Source of the DNA: Actinomycetota bacterium
Lineage (GTDB): Bacteria; Actinomycetota; Acidimicrobiia; IMCC26256; JAENVU01
Assembly (NCBI GenBank): GCA_016870395.1
Contig: VGBT01000001.1
Span: 68,376-132,375 of the forward strand
Length of the DNA: 64,000 nt
Reading direction: 5' to 3'
The notes beneath the pieces were generated by a model. The model searched no databases. It saw only the letters and a program-made list of their open reading frames with translations, and was not told the DNA's origin. The translations under genes and the position numbers were made by a program. Shown piece after piece: positions 7,377 to 16,043 of this stretch. Numbering within the stretch: position 1 is the stretch's first letter; each line of letters begins with the position of its first letter.

Positions 7377-9674
7377 ATGACCGGGGACGTCGCCGAGGAG
7401 CCGTTGCACCGCCAGCTCGGCATGACCGACGACGAGCTCGCGGCGGTCGTCGGCGAGCTCGGTCGCGCACCCACCACCCTCGAGCTCGCGATGTACGCGG
7501 TGATGTGGTCCGAGCACTGCTCGTACAAGTCGTCGCGGGTTCACCTCAAGCGGTTTCCGACCGAGGCGCCGTGGGTGCTCGTCGGCCCTGGCGAGGGCGC
7601 GGGCGTGATCGACGTCGGCGACGGCATGGCGGTCGCGGTGCGGATCGAGAGCCACAACCACCCATCCGCGGTCGAGCCCTATCAGGGCGCGGCCACAGGG
7701 GTCGGTGGGATCATCCGCGACATCTTCTCGATGGGTGCCCGGCCCATCGCGCTCATGGACCCGCTGCGCTTCGGGCCGCTCGACGACCCGCGCACCCGCT
7801 ACCTGTTCGAGGGTGTGGTCAGTGGCATCAGCGGGTACGGCAACGCGGTCGGAGTTCCGACCGTCGGCGGCGAGGTGGTGTTCGACGAGTGCTACCGCGA
7901 CAACCCGCTGGTCAACGTGTTCTGCCTCGGGATCCTGCCCCAGGATCGCCTGGTGCTCGCGCGGGCGGAGGGGGTCGGCAACCTCGCGGTGCTCCTGGGT
8001 GCATCGACGGGCCGTGACGGCATCGGGGGCGCGAGCGTCCTCGCGTCGGCGGGGTTCGGGGAGGGCAGTGAGGCGAAGCGCCCGAGCGTGCAGGTCGGCG
8101 ACCCGTTCGAGGAGAAGAAGCTGATCGAGGCGTGCCTCGCGCTGCTCGACGCCGGGCTGGCCGTGGGCGTGCAGGACCTCGGCGCCGCCGGCCTCTCGTG
8201 CGCGGCGAGCGAGACCGCGGCGAAGACCGGCGCCGGCATGGACGTCGACGTCGCGCGCGTCGCGAAGCGGGAGCCGGGCATGACGCCCGTCGAGGTGCTC
8301 ACCTCCGAGAGCCAGGAGCGAATGCTGGCGATCGTCACGCCGCAGAACCTCGGCGAGGTGCTCGCCTTGTGCGAACGCTGGGAGATCCGCGCGGCGGTCG
8401 TAGGCCGGGTCACCGACACTGCGCGCTTTCGCGTCTACAACGGATGGTTCGACGCTCTGAATGTTCCCGGCGAGAACCCGGCGCCGCCGATCGGCGACGC
8501 CGCCCCCGAGGTGTCATCGGACCGGGCTCCGATCGCCGACGTGCCGATCGGCAGCCTCGGCGACGGCCCGTTGTACCACCGTCCGTTCGCGCCGCCGGCC
8601 GACCTGGTCGCGCGGCGCTCGGCGGACCCCGCGGTCGTGCTCGTGCGCGACTTCCCGCCCGGCACGGACTGCTCGTCGGAGCTGCTCGCGCTCCTGGGCT
8701 CGCCGAACGTCGCCGACAAGGCGTGGGTGTCGCGCCAGTACGACCACCAGCTGTTCCTCAACACCGTCGTCGGTCCCGGTGGCGACGCGAGCGTGCTGCG
8801 ACTCAAGGAGACCAGAGGCCGCGCGCTGGCGCTCTCGGTCGACGGCAAGGCGCGGTTCTGCGCGCTGGAGCCGCGCACGGGCGGCCGTCTCGTCGTGCTC
8901 GAAGCAGCGCGCAACGTCGCCTGCAGCGGGGCGCGCCCCGTCGCGCTCGTCAACTGCTTGAACTTCGGAAACCCCGAGCATTCCGAGGTGATGTGGCAGT
9001 TCTCCGAGGTCGTCGACGGGCTGAGCGAGGCCTGCGCCGCGCTCGGCATTCCCGTGATCGGCGGCAACGTCAGCTTCTACAACGAGAGCCGAGGCGCCGA
9101 TATCGACCCCACCCCGGTGGTGGGCGTCATCGGATTGATCGACCGGCTCGACACGAGCCCACCCGGCCTGGGACTGCGCGCCGGTGACCGGATCGTGCTG
9201 CTCGGCGAGACCCGCCCCGAGCTCGGCGGTTCGGAGTGGGCGACACGGCAGGGCTACCGCGGCGGGGTGCCACCGGTCGCCGACCTCGAGGCGGCCCGGA
9301 GGCTGCACGAGCTCGTGGCGGCGCTTGTCGCCGAGCGCGTGCCCGCGGGCTTGCACGACTGCGCGGACGGTGGGTTGGCGGTCACGCTCGCCGAGATGGC
9401 GATCGCGGGGGAGACGGGCTTCCAGGTTTCGATCGGCGGTCCGGTGGAGTGCTTCTCGGAGTCGGCGTCGCGGGTCGTCTGCTCGGTCGCACCCGACCGG
9501 GTTTCCGAGGTGCTCGGTCGTGCGGGGGCCGCGGGCGTGCCGGCGGCGGTGCTGGGAGACGCGGGCGGTGCTCGGCTCCAGGCCGAGCGCGCGTTCGACG
9601 TGCACCTCGACGACGCGACGCACGCCTGGCGCGATGCCCTCCCGACGATCATGAGCGCGGTCGTCGAGCACTGA
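7377..9674 (+). CDS. purL: FGAM synthase large subunit PurL
   Basis: PurL uses ATP and ammonia from PurQ to turn FGAR into FGAM. At 765 residues this is the small type that needs PurS and PurQ, both present upstream. ESHNHPSAVEPYQGAATGVGG near residue 85 is the conserved substrate and nucleotide segment. Two tandem AIR-synthase-like halves follow, with GGNVSFYNES near residue 560. The ATG at 7377 gives the usual short N-terminus; an open frame extends upstream into the ligase remnant, but that extension is not PurL-like. purF follows after 56 bp. Confidence 0.97.
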   Translation: MTGDVAEEPLHRQLGMTDDELAAVVGELGRAPTTLELAMYAVMWSEHCSYKSSRVHLKRFPTEAPWVLVGPGEGAGVIDVGDGMAVAVRIESHNHPSAVEPYQGAATGVGGIIRDIFSMGARPIALMDPLRFGPLDDPRTRYLFEGVVSGISGYGNAVGVPTVGGEVVFDECYRDNPLVNVFCLGILPQDRLVLARAEGVGNLAVLLGASTGRDGIGGASVLASAGFGEGSEAKRPSVQVGDPFEEKKLIEACLALLDAGLAVGVQDLGAAGLSCAASETAAKTGAGMDVDVARVAKREPGMTPVEVLTSESQERMLAIVTPQNLGEVLALCERWEIRAAVVGRVTDTARFRVYNGWFDALNVPGENPAPPIGDAAPEVSSDRAPIADVPIGSLGDGPLYHRPFAPPADLVARRSADPAVVLVRDFPPGTDCSSELLALLGSPNVADKAWVSRQYDHQLFLNTVVGPGGDASVLRLKETRGRALALSVDGKARFCALEPRTGGRLVVLEAARNVACSGARPVALVNCLNFGNPEHSEVMWQFSEVVDGLSEACAALGIPVIGGNVSFYNESRGADIDPTPVVGVIGLIDRLDTSPPGLGLRAGDRIVLLGETRPELGGSEWATRQGYRGGVPPVADLEAARRLHELVAALVAERVPAGLHDCADGGLAVTLAEMAIAGETGFQVSIGGPVECFSESASRVVCSVAPDRVSEVLGRAGAAGVPAAVLGDAGGARLQAERAFDVHLDDATHAWRDALPTIMSAVVEH

Positions 9675-9716
9675 CACCTCGACGGCCCGGGGTGCCCCAC
9701 CGGTCTCCGGCTCTGC

Positions 9717-9730
9717 GATACTGGACGGCG
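9717..9730 (+). promoter_or_regulatory. Leaderless -10 hexamer before purF
   Basis: GATACT at 9717-9722 ends 8 nt before the purF ATG, in a 56-bp gap without a ribosome binding site. Confidence 0.4.
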
Positions 9731-11248
9731 ATGCTTGCGAATCGGCCCCTCGAGTCGCGCCCGCCCTCCGACCGCCAGATCGGTCATGCCTGCGGGGTGT
9801 TCGGTGTCTACTCCCCCGGCCAGCCGGTCGCTCAGCTCGCCTATCTCGGCCTGTTCGCCCTGCAGCATCGCGGCCAGGAGTCGGCCGGGATCGCGGTGAG
9901 CGACGGCGAGACCATCACCGTGGTCAAGGACATGGGTCTCGTCACCCAGGTGTTCGACGAGCGCCGCCTCGCTCCGCTGTACGGGCATCTCGCGATCGGT
10001 CACAACCGCTACTCCACCACCGGCTCGTCGTCGTGGCAGAACGCCCAGCCCGTGTACCGCTCGGTGGGTGACGCCGGCTTCGCGCTCGGACACAACGGCA
10101 ACCTCACCAACACCGCGGAGCTCGCGGAGGGCCTCGGCATGCTGCCGGGGATGACCGCGGCGGAGACCGAGGTCGACTCCACTACCGACTCCGCGCTCGT
10201 GGGCGAGCTGGTGGCTCGGGAGTGGCCCATGGAGCCGCGCAGTGACGGCCGCGACCTCGAGCTCGCGCTCGAGAAGGTGCTGCCCCGTCTCCGAGGCGGG
10301 TTCTCGTTCGTGCTCATGGACGACTCCCGGCTCATCGGCGTGCGTGATCCGCACGGCTTCTGGCCGCTCGTGCTCGGGCGCCTCGACGGCGGAGGGTGGG
10401 TGCTCGCCAGCGAGTCGGCCGCGCTCGACATCGTCGGCGCGCACTACGTGCGCGACGTGCAGCCGGGCGAGATGGTGGTGATCGACGCGTCCGGCCTGCG
10501 TCGGGAGCACCGCTTCGCCGAGCCGGACCCGAAGCTGTGCCTGTTCGAGTTCGTGTACTTCGCGCGACCCGACACGGTGCTGTACGGCCAGAGCGTGCAC
10601 GCTGCCCGCCAGCGGATGGGTGTCGAGCTGGCCAGGCAGGCTCCCGTCACTGCCGACATGGTGATGCCTGTTCCCGAGTCGGGGATCCCGGCCGCCCAGG
10701 GGTTCGCGCGCGAGTCCGGTATCCCCTACGGCGACGGCCTGGTGAAGAACCGCTACGTCGGGCGTACGTTCATCCAGCCGAGCCAGCAGGCACGCGGGCT
10801 GGGCGTGCGCCTGAAGCTCAACCCGCTGCCGGAGAACATCCGCGGCAAACGGCTCGTGGTGGTCGACGACTCGATCGTCCGGGGCACGACGACCCGTCAG
10901 GTCGTAGCGATGCTGCGCGAGGCCGGTGCGTCCGAGGTGCACTTCCGAGTGTCCTCGCCGCCGTATCGCTGGCCCTGCTTCTACGGGATGGACACCGGTC
11001 GATGGGGTGAGCTGCTGGCGGCCGACCTGTCGGTCGGCGAGATCCGTGAGTACCTCGGGGTCGACTCCCTCGCCTACCTCGACCTCGACCGGCTCACCGC
11101 GGCCACCCAGGCGTCGCCCGAGTCGTTCTGCACCGCGTGCCTGTCCAATGAGTACCCGGTGCCGGTCACCCTCACGGACACCGACGCCAAGCTGGTGCTC
11201 GAGGAGCCGGTCCTGGACCTCGGCGCCCCGACCATCGCATCGCCGTGA
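9731..11248 (+). CDS. purF: Amidophosphoribosyltransferase
   Basis: PurF makes phosphoribosylamine from PRPP and glutamine, the committed and feedback-regulated step of purine synthesis. The protein has 505 residues. A 20-residue propeptide precedes CGVFGVY, so Cys21 should become the N-terminal nucleophile after processing. The PRPP signature VVVDDSIVRGTT is present near residue 378. Cysteines in KLCLFEF, WPCFYG and FCTACLSN match the [4Fe-4S] type seen in Bacillus. The stop overlaps the purM GTG. Confidence 0.97.
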   Translation: MLANRPLESRPPSDRQIGHACGVFGVYSPGQPVAQLAYLGLFALQHRGQESAGIAVSDGETITVVKDMGLVTQVFDERRLAPLYGHLAIGHNRYSTTGSSSWQNAQPVYRSVGDAGFALGHNGNLTNTAELAEGLGMLPGMTAAETEVDSTTDSALVGELVAREWPMEPRSDGRDLELALEKVLPRLRGGFSFVLMDDSRLIGVRDPHGFWPLVLGRLDGGGWVLASESAALDIVGAHYVRDVQPGEMVVIDASGLRREHRFAEPDPKLCLFEFVYFARPDTVLYGQSVHAARQRMGVELARQAPVTADMVMPVPESGIPAAQGFARESGIPYGDGLVKNRYVGRTFIQPSQQARGLGVRLKLNPLPENIRGKRLVVVDDSIVRGTTTRQVVAMLREAGASEVHFRVSSPPYRWPCFYGMDTGRWGELLAADLSVGEIREYLGVDSLAYLDLDRLTAATQASPESFCTACLSNEYPVPVTLTDTDAKLVLEEPVLDLGAPTIASP

Positions 11249-12309
11249 CCGGCAACGAAGGTCGAGATGTCGACGCGCCTCCGCTCACGTACGCGGCGGC
11301 CGGGGTCGACATCGCGGCCGGTGAGAAGGCCGTCGAGCTGATCAAGGCGCACGTACGCAGCACGTTCCGACCGGAGGTGGTCGGTGATTTCGGCGGGTTC
11401 GGTGGCCTGTTCTCGCTCGGCAAGCTGACCCATCGAAATCCGCTGCTCGTCGCGTCCACCGACGGCGTGGGCACGAAGTCGCTGATCGCCCGGCTGACGC
11501 ACCGCTACGACACGATCGGCATCGACCTGGTCGGCACCGCGGATGACATCGCGGCCCAGGGCGCGGAGCCGCTCTTCTTCCTCGACTACATCTCCGTGGG
11601 CAAGCTCGTGCCCGAGATGATCGACGACCTGGTCAGCGGCATGGCGGAGGGTTGTCGGCGCGCCGGCTTTGCGCTCATCGGAGGCGAGATGTCCGAGCAC
11701 CCCGACGCGATGGTACCCGACGACTTCGATCTCGTGGGCTTTGCGGTCGGCGTGGTCGAACGCGACAAGGTGCTCCCGCGTGGTGTGCGCGCCGGTGACC
11801 GGATCGTGGGCATCGAGAGTCCCGGGCTCCGGTGCAACGGCTATTCGCTCGCTCGCCGCGCGCTGCTCGACCGAGCGGGCCGATCGCTGGACGAGCCGGC
11901 CTGGAAGGGCGCGGCGTCGACGCTGGGCGACGAGCTGCTCCGTCCGAGCGTGATCTACGCACCTGCACTCGGTGCCGTGCGGCGGCACGCGGAGGTCCAC
12001 GCGTTCGTGCACGTCACGGGGGGCGGGATCCCAGGGAACCTGGTCCGGGTGCTGCCCCACGGCTGCGACGGGGTGATCCATCGGGGACGATGGGAGGAGC
12101 CACGTATCTTCGCCGAGGTGCAGGCCGCGGGCGACGTCGCCGACGACGAGATGACCCAGGTCTTCAACCTGGGCCTCGGCATGCTCGCGGTGGTGGCCGC
12201 CCAGGACTCCGAGCGCGCGATCGACGCCGCTCGCGCCGCCGGTCACGACGCCTGGCTGGTCGGCGAGGTCACCCCGGGCCGCGGCGAGGTCCACCTCACC
12301 CGGGCGTAG
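11245..12309 (+). CDS. purM: AIR synthetase (FGAM cyclo-ligase)
   Basis: PurM closes the imidazole ring of AIR with ATP. The protein has 354 residues. Its N-terminal Y-A-GVDI-AGE motif, the STDGVGTKSLIA loop near residue 72 and the GFALIGGEMSEHP glycine-rich segment near residue 140 are all typical. The GTGA overlap with purF implies coupled translation. It is the last gene of this pur block and is followed by convergent genes. Confidence 0.97.
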   Translation: MTGNEGRDVDAPPLTYAAAGVDIAAGEKAVELIKAHVRSTFRPEVVGDFGGFGGLFSLGKLTHRNPLLVASTDGVGTKSLIARLTHRYDTIGIDLVGTADDIAAQGAEPLFFLDYISVGKLVPEMIDDLVSGMAEGCRRAGFALIGGEMSEHPDAMVPDDFDLVGFAVGVVERDKVLPRGVRAGDRIVGIESPGLRCNGYSLARRALLDRAGRSLDEPAWKGAASTLGDELLRPSVIYAPALGAVRRHAEVHAFVHVTGGGIPGNLVRVLPHGCDGVIHRGRWEEPRIFAEVQAAGDVADDEMTQVFNLGLGMLAVVAAQDSERAIDAARAAGHDAWLVGEVTPGRGEVHLTRA

Positions 12310-12397
12310 CCGAGCGGCTTCGCCGGCGTTCGTCAGTTGCCCGCGCCTACCGGTGCTCCGTCTCGATCGGCCCCGAGTCCGGGCCGCTCGGGATGTG

Positions 12398-12625
12398 TCA
12401 GCCGAGCCAGTGGGCGGCGACCCAGGTTCGCCGGTCGCAGGCGGGACAGCGAAGGTACCGCGAGTGCCGGCGCCAGGGCACCCATGCGGTGATGGGGAGC
12501 ATCCGGCGGGTCAGCTCGAGGTATGAGACACGCGTCTTGCGGCCGCACTGCTCGCACTCGACGACGAGTGTGCCCGGTCGACGCCGTGCGGCGGAGAACA
12601 ACGCTTGCCTCCCGTCCCCGCTCAC
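12398..12625 (-). CDS. Small zinc-ribbon protein
   Basis: The product has 75 residues with two CxxC pairs, CEQCGRKT and CPACDRRT, separated by about 30 residues. This is a clear zinc-ribbon layout. Basic residues between the pairs could contact nucleic acid. The GTG start overlaps the stop of the ParA-like gene upstream (GTGA), so the two are co-translated. No function can be assigned beyond metal binding. Confidence 0.7.
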   Translation of the reverse strand: MSGDGRQALFSAARRRPGTLVVECEQCGRKTRVSYLELTRRMLPITAWVPWRRHSRYLRCPACDRRTWVAAHWLG

Positions 12626-13389
12626 GGGGCCTCCCTCACCAGGTCCAGCCGCTGCGCGACCGTGTGCGCGAGCTCGCGGTAGGCGGTCGCGCCGGCCGAC
12701 GCCGGTGCGTGCTCGAGCACCGACCGCCCGACCGCGGGAGCTTCGGCGAAGCGCACCGAACGGGGCACGACCGGCTCGAGCACGGGAAGTCCGTAGCGAT
12801 TGCCGATGTCGGCGACGACCTCGCGCGTGTGGCGGGTGCGGCCGTCGTACATCGTGGCGACCACCCCGAGCACCCGCAGGTCGGGCTGGGTATAGGCGCG
12901 CACGTCGGCCACGGTCTCGAGCAGCTGGCCCACGCCGCGGTGGCTGAGGGTCTCGCACTGCAGCGGGATCACGAGGTGGTCGGCCGCGGTGAGGCCGTTG
13001 ATGGTGAGGATGCCCAGCGACGGCGGGCAGTCGAGGAGGACCACCTCGTAGCGCTCGGCCACCGGTCGCAGCGCCCGGGAGAGCGCGTGCTCGCGACCGA
13101 CCTTGGTGGCGAGGTGCAGCTCGGAGGCGGCCAGGTCGATCGAAGCGGGCACGACGCTGATGCCGGTCGTGTGCACGAGCGCGTCCTCGGCCTTGTTCCG
13201 CCCGATCAGCACGTCGTGCAGCGACACGGGGAGCCGCTCGGGGTCGAGGCCGACCGAGTAGGTGAGGCAGGCCTGCGGGTCGAGGTCGACGAGCAGCACC
13301 CGGTGCCCCCGCTCGGCCAGTGCCGTCCCGAGGGTGTGGGTGGTGGTGGTCTTGCCGACGCCGCCCTTCTGGTTGGCGATGGCGAGCAT
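12622..13389 (-). CDS. ParA/Soj-family ATPase, no ParB partner nearby
   Basis: This is a MinD/ParA-type P-loop ATPase of 255 residues. The deviant Walker A ANQKGGVGKTTT lies at residues 6-17, Walker A' VLLVDLDPQACLT near residue 33, and Walker B VVLLDCPPSLG near residue 115. Such proteins position chromosomes, plasmids or protein clusters by ATP-driven DNA binding. GAGGTGG lies 5 nt before the ATG, which settles the start. It is linked to a zinc ribbon and faces away from bldC. The lack of parB suggests cargo positioning or an orphan role rather than the chromosomal system. Confidence 0.88.
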   Translation of the reverse strand: MLAIANQKGGVGKTTTTHTLGTALAERGHRVLLVDLDPQACLTYSVGLDPERLPVSLHDVLIGRNKAEDALVHTTGISVVPASIDLAASELHLATKVGREHALSRALRPVAERYEVVLLDCPPSLGILTINGLTAADHLVIPLQCETLSHRGVGQLLETVADVRAYTQPDLRVLGVVATMYDGRTRHTREVVADIGNRYGLPVLEPVVPRSVRFAEAPAVGRSVLEHAPASAGATAYRELAHTVAQRLDLVREAP

Positions 13390-13576
13390 GTGGACCACCT
13401 CGGGAGTGTACCGATGGGGGTTTCCGGCGTCGCCAGGAGCACGACACAGCACGCGCGATGGACTAGCTCGATGCGTGACCAGACTGCTACGATCGGGGCA
13501 CTCGCCCGGATCACGACGAACCGTCGCTCCGGGGCGAAATCGGACAGGTTCCTGGTCCCGCCGAGCGGAGGAATCG

Positions 13577-13780
13577 ATGGTGACGCCCCAGAGGAACGAC
13601 GACGAGCTCCTCACGCCGTCGGAGGTGGCGGCGATGTTCCGGGTCAACCCCAAAACCGTCACCCGGTGGGCCCGCGCGGGCAAGATCTCGGCGATCCGGA
13701 CCCTCGGCGGGCACCGACGCTTCCGGGCCTCGGAGATCCGTTGCCTCCTGGAGCAGGTCGAGGAGCACGACGAGGTCTGA
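13577..13780 (+). CDS. bldC: BldC-like MerR-type DNA-binding protein
   Basis: The product has 67 residues and is almost entirely one winged helix-turn-helix: LLTPSEVAAMFRVNPKTVTRWARAGKISAIRTLGGHRRFRASEI. BldC in Streptomyces binds DNA as head-to-tail oligomers and controls the timing of development; in other actinobacteria its role is mostly unknown. GGAGG lies 6 nt before the ATG. It diverges from the parA-like gene across a 187-bp gap and is followed by a cluster of minus-strand tRNAs. Confidence 0.9.
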   Translation: MVTPQRNDDELLTPSEVAAMFRVNPKTVTRWARAGKISAIRTLGGHRRFRASEIRCLLEQVEEHDEV

Positions 13781-13871
13781 GCGCTCCGAACGCCGACGGA
13801 TCTCGAAGGGGCAGAGGACCCGGACGAAGGCCGGGTCCGGTCGTGTGGGGCTCCTGGGAGCCGGAGGGGTG

Positions 13872-13944
13872 TGGCCGGGACCGGCGTCGATCCGGTGACC
13901 TCGCGCTTTTCAGGCGCGCGCTCTGCCAACTGAGCTACCCGGCC
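13872..13944 (-). tRNA. tRNA-Phe (GAA)
   Basis: The 73-nt cloverleaf has acceptor arms GGCCGGG and CCCGGCC with discriminator A, a D-arm GCTCAGTTGGCAGAGC, and an anticodon loop CTGAAAA giving GAA. The 3' CCA is not encoded. Confidence 0.96.
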
Positions 13945-13975
13945 GGGTGGGTGGATCCGGAGGGATCACACCCGG

Positions 13976-14050
13976 CGGTCCTGACGGGATTTGAACCCGC
14001 GGCCTCCGCCTTGACAGGGCGGCGTGCACTCCAAACTGCACCACAGGACC
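13976..14050 (-). tRNA. tRNA-Asp (GTC)
   Basis: The 75-nt cloverleaf has acceptor arms GGTCCTG and CAGGACC with discriminator G. The anticodon stem CCGCC/GGCGG frames the loop CTGTCAA, giving GTC. The T-arm reads GCGGGTTCAAATCCCGT. Confidence 0.96.
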
Positions 14051-14082
14051 GTGCCGGTCGCCGACGGTGTCGGCTCCCGCGG

Positions 14083-14155
14083 TGCCCCCAGGGGAGTTCG
14101 AATCCCCGTTACCGCCTTGAAAGGGCGGCGTCCTGGGCCACTAGACGATGGGGGC
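14083..14155 (-). tRNA. tRNA-Glu (TTC)
   Basis: The 73-nt cloverleaf has acceptor arms GCCCCCA and TGGGGGC with discriminator A, and anticodon loop CTTTCAA giving TTC. With the Phe and Asp genes it forms a minus-strand tRNA cluster, probably one transcript. Confidence 0.95.
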
Positions 14156-14326
14156 TCGAACCTCGCTGGGAGGCGTCGCATCGTAGCAGTGCGCGCCCCC
14201 GGACCCGCCAGCCGCGGGACCGGTCGGCTCCCTCGCTAGCGTTCGCCCGTCCGAACCGGCCCTTCGACCACCCGGAGCGAGTGATGACCCAGGACGGCCC
14301 GGCCCCGATCGCCGGTCGCTACGAGC

Positions 14327-14461
14327 CCGGACGCCGAACCCGGCGACGGCCAGCGCGACCCAGCCCCGCTTGGCGCCGAGCAGACGTCCACCGAGGAAGG
14401 TGACGAGCACGATGGTCGGCAGGCCGAACACGACCCAGCCGGCTGCGGTGAGGATGCCCAT
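14327..14461 (-). pseudogene. Truncated membrane-protein gene start
   Basis: A frame starting ATG at 14461, overlapping the stop of the chimeric gene upstream (ATGA), gives about 45 sensible residues: MGILTAAGWVVFGLP, then IVLVTFLGGRLLG and a second hydrophobic stretch ending near VAGFGV. After that the frame turns into arginine- and serine-rich, out-of-frame-looking sequence and runs over the tRNA-Glu gene. It appears to be the 5' end of a lost membrane-protein gene. The family is not certain. Confidence 0.45.
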
Positions 14462-15207
14462 CAGATGGCCTCGCGCCGCTGGAGGGCCCGGAGCGCGAGC
14501 CAGCCCGGCAGGATCGGGAGCCAGAACGTGGCGAGCCGGAACAGGAACACCGACGGGAGTCCGACCTCGTTCGGGAGGCCCAGCACGGAGAGGCCGGCGA
14601 GGAGCGCGGCCTCCGTGGCGCCGAGTCCGCCCGGTGTCGGCGCCGCCACGGCGACCGCGCCGGTGTCCGCGATCGCACGCCGCAGATCCCGGTCGACCCC
14701 CGCGATGACGTACTGGACCTGGATCGCGGTGGCGGTGCGGTGCCGGTAGGCCACGAGGAGCGCCAGGGTGATCGCGCCGACGATGACCGCGAGGTTCGGG
14801 GTCAGTGGCTGCACCTCGCCCGAGATCGGATCGGTCCGCAATGAGAGGAGGGCGAGGGCCGACAGCCCGATGCCGACCACGAAGGCCGCGATCGTGCACT
14901 GGGTGATGGGATCGGCCATGAACCGACGGATCAGACGCGGCCCCATCTGCCCGACGGCGGTCTGCAGCACGAGCATGGTCACCGAGAAGACGACGGCGAG
15001 CACCGTGGCCTCGGCCCCGAGGATGGCCCCGAGGACGACCCGCCAGTCGGCGGTCGACAGGCTCGGCAGGAGCGCGAGGTCGGCGTCGGCCAGGTCGAGC
15101 AGATCGACCGCGACGAACAGCAGGAGGCCGGCGGTGATCGCGACCGCGGGAGCGAACCATAGGCTCGTCCGCAAGGGGATGCTCCGGCGGCGCGGACCCC
15201 TGGTCAC
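14461..15207 (-). CDS. Chimeric membrane protein: DUF2254-like N-part joined to a lysyl-PG synthase-type TM C-part
   Basis: The intact 248-residue frame combines two families. Residues 1 to about 190 look like a DUF2254 membrane protein: two early helices, the LAVVFSVTMLVLQTAVGQMGPRLI segment, TQCTIAAFVVG, and IQVQYVIAGVDRDLRRAI. From about residue 193 it reads as the C-terminal end of a YbhN/UPF0104 (LPG_synthase_TM) protein: APTPGGLGATEAAL, FLFRLATFWLPILPGWLA. Each parent would normally be over 300 residues. The join looks like an in-frame deletion fusion. Whether the product folds is unknown. Confidence 0.6.
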   Translation of the reverse strand: MTRGPRRRSIPLRTSLWFAPAVAITAGLLLFVAVDLLDLADADLALLPSLSTADWRVVLGAILGAEATVLAVVFSVTMLVLQTAVGQMGPRLIRRFMADPITQCTIAAFVVGIGLSALALLSLRTDPISGEVQPLTPNLAVIVGAITLALLVAYRHRTATAIQVQYVIAGVDRDLRRAIADTGAVAVAAPTPGGLGATEAALLAGLSVLGLPNEVGLPSVFLFRLATFWLPILPGWLALRALQRREAI

Positions 15208-15335
15208 GACGTCATCGTCCTGGCCGCGCGCAGCGCTCGATCCCTGTGGGCATGGCGGGGGACGTTGCCCGGGTACCCGGCCGGTCGATCCCGTCCCGAC
15301 GGTCCGATGGGGGGTCGCCCGCTACCGTGGCGTGC

Positions 15336-15408
15336 GGGTCGCTAGCTCAACTGGCAGAGCACCGGGCTTTTAACCCGTTGGTTCAGGGTTCGAGTCCCTG
15401 GCGACCCA
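15336..15408 (+). tRNA. tRNA-Lys (TTT)
   Basis: The 73-nt cloverleaf has acceptor arms GGGTCGC and GCGACCC with discriminator A, D-arm TAGCTCAACTGGCAGAGCA, and anticodon loop CTTTTAA giving TTT. A small hairpin (CGTTGT/ACAACG) follows directly at 15411-15429. Confidence 0.95.
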
Positions 15409-15497
15409 CCCGTTGTCGAAGACACAACGCGGGGGTCACGGTTCGGTTCGCGTTCTCGGGCGAGGCGGCCATGCTCGGGTGTCACGGGCAAGGACAG

Positions 15498-16041
15498 ACT
15501 GGTGGGGTGACCTTGGAGTTCTGGCGTGCGATGACGCCGGCGGAGATCGCGGCTGCGTAGCAGCTCCGGCACTCGGTGTACGTGGAAGAGCTTGGAAGGT
15601 ATCGGGCTGCAGTGGCCAGTGACCGTGCGCGACGCGCAACATCAACAGTCCCGAAGCCGGCTATCTCGTTCCGCTGGCGAACTTCGTGCCTGATGTCGAT
15701 GCCTTGCGCGGCATCGGGAACGACGCGCAGCCCGGTGACCTGGCGCCCTGTATCGAGCGCGTGCTCGCGCAGAAGGGGAGCATCCGTAGCCAGTGGCTGA
15801 GCCAACCCGACACCTGCTGGGACGAGATCCGGGACACGCTGGAGACCCTCCATGCGCAACGGGTCTCGGCGTCTGACGGATTCACCGACGACGAAGCGAA
15901 GCGCTGCATCGCCCGGAGCAACATCATCGAATGCGCGGCCACATGATGGCGGCCATGGAGGAGCTCGGCTACCAGCAGGCCGAGCGCGACGACGTGCTGA
16001 GCATCGCGTTCTCCCTCAAGGACGGAATCATCCGCGTCTGA
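15498..16041 (+). pseudogene. Decayed gene, possible GNAT-like N-terminus
   Basis: Three frames must be stitched together. GTG at 15498 starts TLEFWRAMTPAEIAAA, then an in-frame TAG at 15558, then QLRHSVYVEELGRY, which resembles the opening helix of GNAT or acyl-homoserine-lactone-synthase-like proteins. A frameshift leads to SPEAGYLVPLANFVPDVDALRG and on to FTDDEAKRCIARSNIIE. Another shift gives MAAMEELGYQQAERDDVLSIAFSLKDG and a stop. The open pieces read smoothly into one another, so this is one broken gene or two fused remnants. The function of the intact ancestor is not clear. Confidence 0.5.
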
Positions 16042-16043
16042 GC

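Noticed and set aside
13872-15408. Integrated element bounded by tRNA attachment repeats
   Set aside because: No second copy of a tRNA 3' end was found near the tRNA genes, and no integrase is present.
15411-15429. Rho-independent terminator after tRNA-Lys
   Set aside because: There is a short hairpin but no T-run, so it is mentioned only in the tRNA entry.
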